Shown here: positions 62,059-64,000 of the stretch, in pieces
Position numbering within the stretch: position 1 is the stretch's first letter
Layout of the letters: each line of letters begins with the position of its first letter
Assembly: GCF_900107965.1 (NCBI RefSeq)
Contig: NZ_FNVU01000022.1
Location: forward strand, 98,873-162,872
DNA length: 64,000 nucleotides
Reading direction: 5' to 3'
From: Actinacidiphila yanglinensis
Lineage (GTDB): Bacteria; Actinomycetota; Actinomycetes; Streptomycetales; Streptomycetaceae
Made by a program: the position numbers and the translations under genes
The notes under the pieces: generated by a model
Seen by the model: the letters and a program-made list of their open reading frames with translations, nothing else
The model's database searches: none
Told to the model about the DNA's origin: nothing

Positions 62059-62688
62059 ATGACGACCTCCATGCCCGCACCACAGTTCGCCGACCCGGCG
62101 CCCGCGCAGCGCCTGGAGCGGGCGGCCGCCGCGCTGGCCGCACACGGTTTCACCGTGGAGATCCTCGACGACGTCGCCGCCGCGCGTGCCCGCGTCCAGG
62201 AGCTGGTCCCCGAAGGCGCCGCCGTGTTCACCGGGGCCAGCGAGACCCTCCGGCTGTCCGGAATCGAGGCGGACGTCAACACCGGCGGACGGTACGAGGC
62301 CATCAGGCCGCGCGTCCTGGCCATGGACCGCGCCACCGAGGCCGACGACATCCGGCGGCTCATCGGGGTTCCCGACGTGATCCTGGGCAGCGTCGCCGCG
62401 CTCACCGAGACCGGCTCGCTCGTCATCGCCTCCGGCAGCGGCGCCCAGTTGCCCGCTTACGCCGGCGGCGCCGCCCGCGCGATCTGGATCGTCGGGGCGC
62501 AGAAGGTGGTACCCGACCTGGACACCGCGCTGCGGCGGGTCGAGGAGCACTGCCTCCCGCTGGAGAGCGCCCGCACCCAGGCGGCCCACGGGTGGCCCAG
62601 CGCCGTCAACCGCCTGCTCGTCCTCAACGCGGAGCCCTACCCCGGCCGCGGCACGGTCCTGCTGCTCCGCGAGGCGATCGGGTTCTGA
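62059..62688 (+). CDS. LUD-domain protein (LutC/YkgG type)
   Basis: This 209-residue protein matches the LUD domain of lactate-utilisation subunits: GAAVFTGASETLRLSG, a central LIGVPDVILGSVAALTETGSL, and a C-terminal AIWIVGAQKVVPDLDTALRRVEEHCLPLE. Lone LUD proteins lacking LutA and LutB are common and of unknown role. It diverges from the broken sigma-factor gene, a possible functional link now lost. Confidence 0.88.
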   Translation: MTTSMPAPQFADPAPAQRLERAAAALAAHGFTVEILDDVAAARARVQELVPEGAAVFTGASETLRLSGIEADVNTGGRYEAIRPRVLAMDRATEADDIRRLIGVPDVILGSVAALTETGSLVIASGSGAQLPAYAGGAARAIWIVGAQKVVPDLDTALRRVEEHCLPLESARTQAAHGWPSAVNRLLVLNAEPYPGRGTVLLLREAIGF

Positions 62689-62989
62689 ACCGGCGCGGGG
62701 CCGGCCGTCCTTCCGCCGACACGCCAGACGGCGGCCGGCCCCACGCCCCGGACCGGCCGCTGGACGACCGACCTGCCGGGAACCCGCACGACCTGCCTGC
62801 CGGGAACCCGCACGACCTGCCTGCCGGGACCTGCCGGAAGGGCTGCGAACCCGCGGGAAAAGCTACGAGATTCGAAGAACCCCGTCGCGTTTCCGGCGCC
62901 GCGCCTATCGTGGTTCCCGGCCGGCCGCGTCCCGGCTCCACGGACCTGACGTGGCGTCATATCCCTTGGCAGACAGAGGAGAACGCCTG
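62689..62989. other. Intergenic region with tandem repeat and possible terminator
   Basis: An imperfect hairpin at 62700-62739 could end the LUD transcript. A 24-bp unit GACCTGCCTGCCGGGAACCC (plus GCAC) is repeated about 2.7 times at 62770-62830; the first copy lacks four bases. No gene is supported. The promoter of the lamin-tail gene should lie in 62850-62970. Confidence 0.5.
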
Positions 62990-64000
62990 ATGTTGAGCCC
63001 CTCGGAGGCCACGCAGCCTCACCCCGAGAGACCCGGTACCGAAGCCGTGACGGCCCACGCGTGGTCACGGTCCCGGCTGCGCCGGCGCGTCGTCCCCCTC
63101 GGCGTGGCCGGCGCCGTCGTGCTGGCGGGCCTAGCGGTGCACGCCGCGTCCGCCTCGCCGTCCACCGGTGCGCTGATCTCCGAGGTGTACGGCGGCGGGG
63201 GCAACTCCGGTGCGGTGTACACCGACGACTTCGTCGAGCTGGCCAACGCCGGTGCGTCGCCGCTGGATCTGGGCGGCTACAGCGTGCAGTACCTGCGGGG
63301 CACGCCGACCCCGACCTCCACCTGGCGCGCGACCCCGCTGACCGGCACCCTCGCCGGAGGGGGCCGGTACCTGGTCCAGGAGTGGGGCAACACCGGTGGT
63401 GCGGCGCCCCTCCCGGCCCCTGACGCCACCGGCACGATCAACCTGTCCGCCACGGACGGCACGGTCGCCCTGGTCTCCGGCACCGCCCCGCTCACCTGCT
63501 TCACCGCGGCCGCCTGCGCCGCCGACCCCCGGGTCCAGGACCTGGTGGGCTACGGCACCGCGGTCGTGCACGAGGGCGCCGGCCCGGCCACCGGGGCGGG
63601 CAACTCCGCCTCCGTGGCCCGCGGTGGCTCCCTCGACGACACCGACGACAACGCGACGGACTTCACCGTGGGCCCGCCGACCCCCCAGGCATCCACCAGC
63701 AGCACCGGCGGCGACGACGGCGGCACGGTGGGCGTGACCAGTGGCGCTGATGATGGTGGGACGGTGGGTGTGACGACGGGTGGTGACGATGGTGGATCGG
63801 TCGGTGCGACCGGTGGTGGCACGGTCAGTGGTGTGACGGGTGGGGCGGATGACGGTGGGACGGTGGGTGTGACGACCGGCGGGGATGACGGTGGATCGGT
63901 CGGTGCGACCGGTGGCGGCACCGTCAGTGGTGTGACGGGTGGGGCGGATGACGGTGGGACGGTCGGTGTGACGACCGGCGGGGATGGCGGTGGATCGGTT
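62990..64000 (+). CDS. Exported lamin-tail-domain protein with Gly/Thr/Val/Asp repeats, cut by right edge
   Basis: From ATG 62990, 337 residues are present and the frame is open at the window edge. A long N-region (about 1-38, with SRSRLRRR) precedes a signal helix (VVPLGVAGAVVLAGLAVHAA). A lamin-tail domain follows (GALISEVYGGGGNSGAVYTDDFVELANAG, LGGYSVQYL, LVGYGTA; about 58-225), a beta-sandwich found in secreted nucleases and surface proteins. From residue 256 a 33-residue repeat begins. In this type an endonuclease/phosphatase domain can follow, but it is outside the window. Confidence 0.85.
   Translation, partial: MLSPSEATQPHPERPGTEAVTAHAWSRSRLRRRVVPLGVAGAVVLAGLAVHAASASPSTGALISEVYGGGGNSGAVYTDDFVELANAGASPLDLGGYSVQYLRGTPTPTSTWRATPLTGTLAGGGRYLVQEWGNTGGAAPLPAPDATGTINLSATDGTVALVSGTAPLTCFTAAACAADPRVQDLVGYGTAVVHEGAGPATGAGNSASVARGGSLDDTDDNATDFTVGPPTPQASTSSTGGDDGGTVGVTSGADDGGTVGVTTGGDDGGSVGATGGGTVSGVTGGADDGGTVGVTTGGDDGGSVGATGGGTVSGVTGGADDGGTVGVTTGGDGGGSV
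63755..64000 (+). repeat. 99-bp coding tandem repeat
   Basis: Units at 63755-63853, 63854-63952 and 63953 to the edge each encode GGTVGVTTGGDDGGSVGATG plus GGTVSGVTGGADD. They are nearly identical at DNA level, implying recent duplication. A shorter degenerate unit precedes them at about 63712-63754. Confidence 0.92.

Noticed and set aside
63550..63921. A proline-rich minus-strand frame over the right-edge repeat
   Set aside because: It is the antisense reading of the Gly/Thr/Val repeat of the lamin-tail protein, which has a signal peptide and domain on the plus strand.

Overview
The window is one continuous stretch of very GC-rich actinobacterial DNA. Codons mostly end in G or C, GTG starts and ATGA/GTGA overlaps are common, and the gene families (LuxR-type LAL regulators, SpoIIE phosphatases fused to ATPase domains, MsiK-type sugar ABC systems without their own ATPase, Tat-exported enzymes) point to a Streptomyces or close relative in Streptomycetaceae. 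I see no rRNA, tRNA, transposase, phage or CRISPR gene. It looks like a chromosomal accessory (arm-type) region devoted to carbohydrate catabolism and secreted hydrolases.

Layout, left to right. 1-3628: a secreted S53-type peptidase with kelch repeats, cut by the left edge. 4081-7014: a large LuxR/LAL regulator. 7481-10089: two overlapping deoxysugar genes (NDP-hexose 2,3-dehydratase and 3-ketoreductase). 10191-11648: a UbiD-family decarboxylase with strikingly different codon use. 11772-16801: a LacI regulator, a Tat-exported family 8 polysaccharide lyase and a secreted GH56-like protein, with a LacI-type palindrome between the regulator and the lyase. 16895-27536: a catabolic block made of RidA, a glucarate-dehydratase-like enolase-superfamily enzyme and a creatininase-family amidohydrolase, a divergent degenerate ROK protein, a complete Dpp/Opp-type ABC importer, a divergent IclR regulator and a serine hydrolase. 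27589-30800: phospholipase C and signal peptidase I. 30810-36571: a histidine phosphatase and FGGY kinase diverge from a DeoR regulator, a 2-hydroxyacid dehydrogenase and a second FGGY kinase.

36729-55032 is a glycan-utilisation locus read leftwards in two units. The upstream unit is permease, permease, binding protein, GH2 beta-mannosidase and sulfatase. The downstream unit is GH78 alpha-L-rhamnosidase, binding protein, permease, permease and a 1424-residue GH106-like enzyme. None of the four hydrolytic enzymes has a recognisable signal peptide. The simplest model is import of a sulfated, rhamnose- and mannose-containing oligosaccharide followed by degradation in the cytoplasm.

55398-64000: a type III polyketide synthase behind a promoter with a 14-bp perfect palindrome, a PAS/GAF/SpoIIE/HATPase phosphatase, a TetR-isochorismatase pair with a 13-bp-arm inverted repeat, an ECF sigma factor gene broken by one in-frame TAG, a LUD-domain protein, and at the right edge an exported lamin-tail-domain protein running into a perfect 99-bp coding repeat. 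Likely terminator hairpins lie at 16818-16859, 27544-27579, 36681-36722 and 47170-47193.
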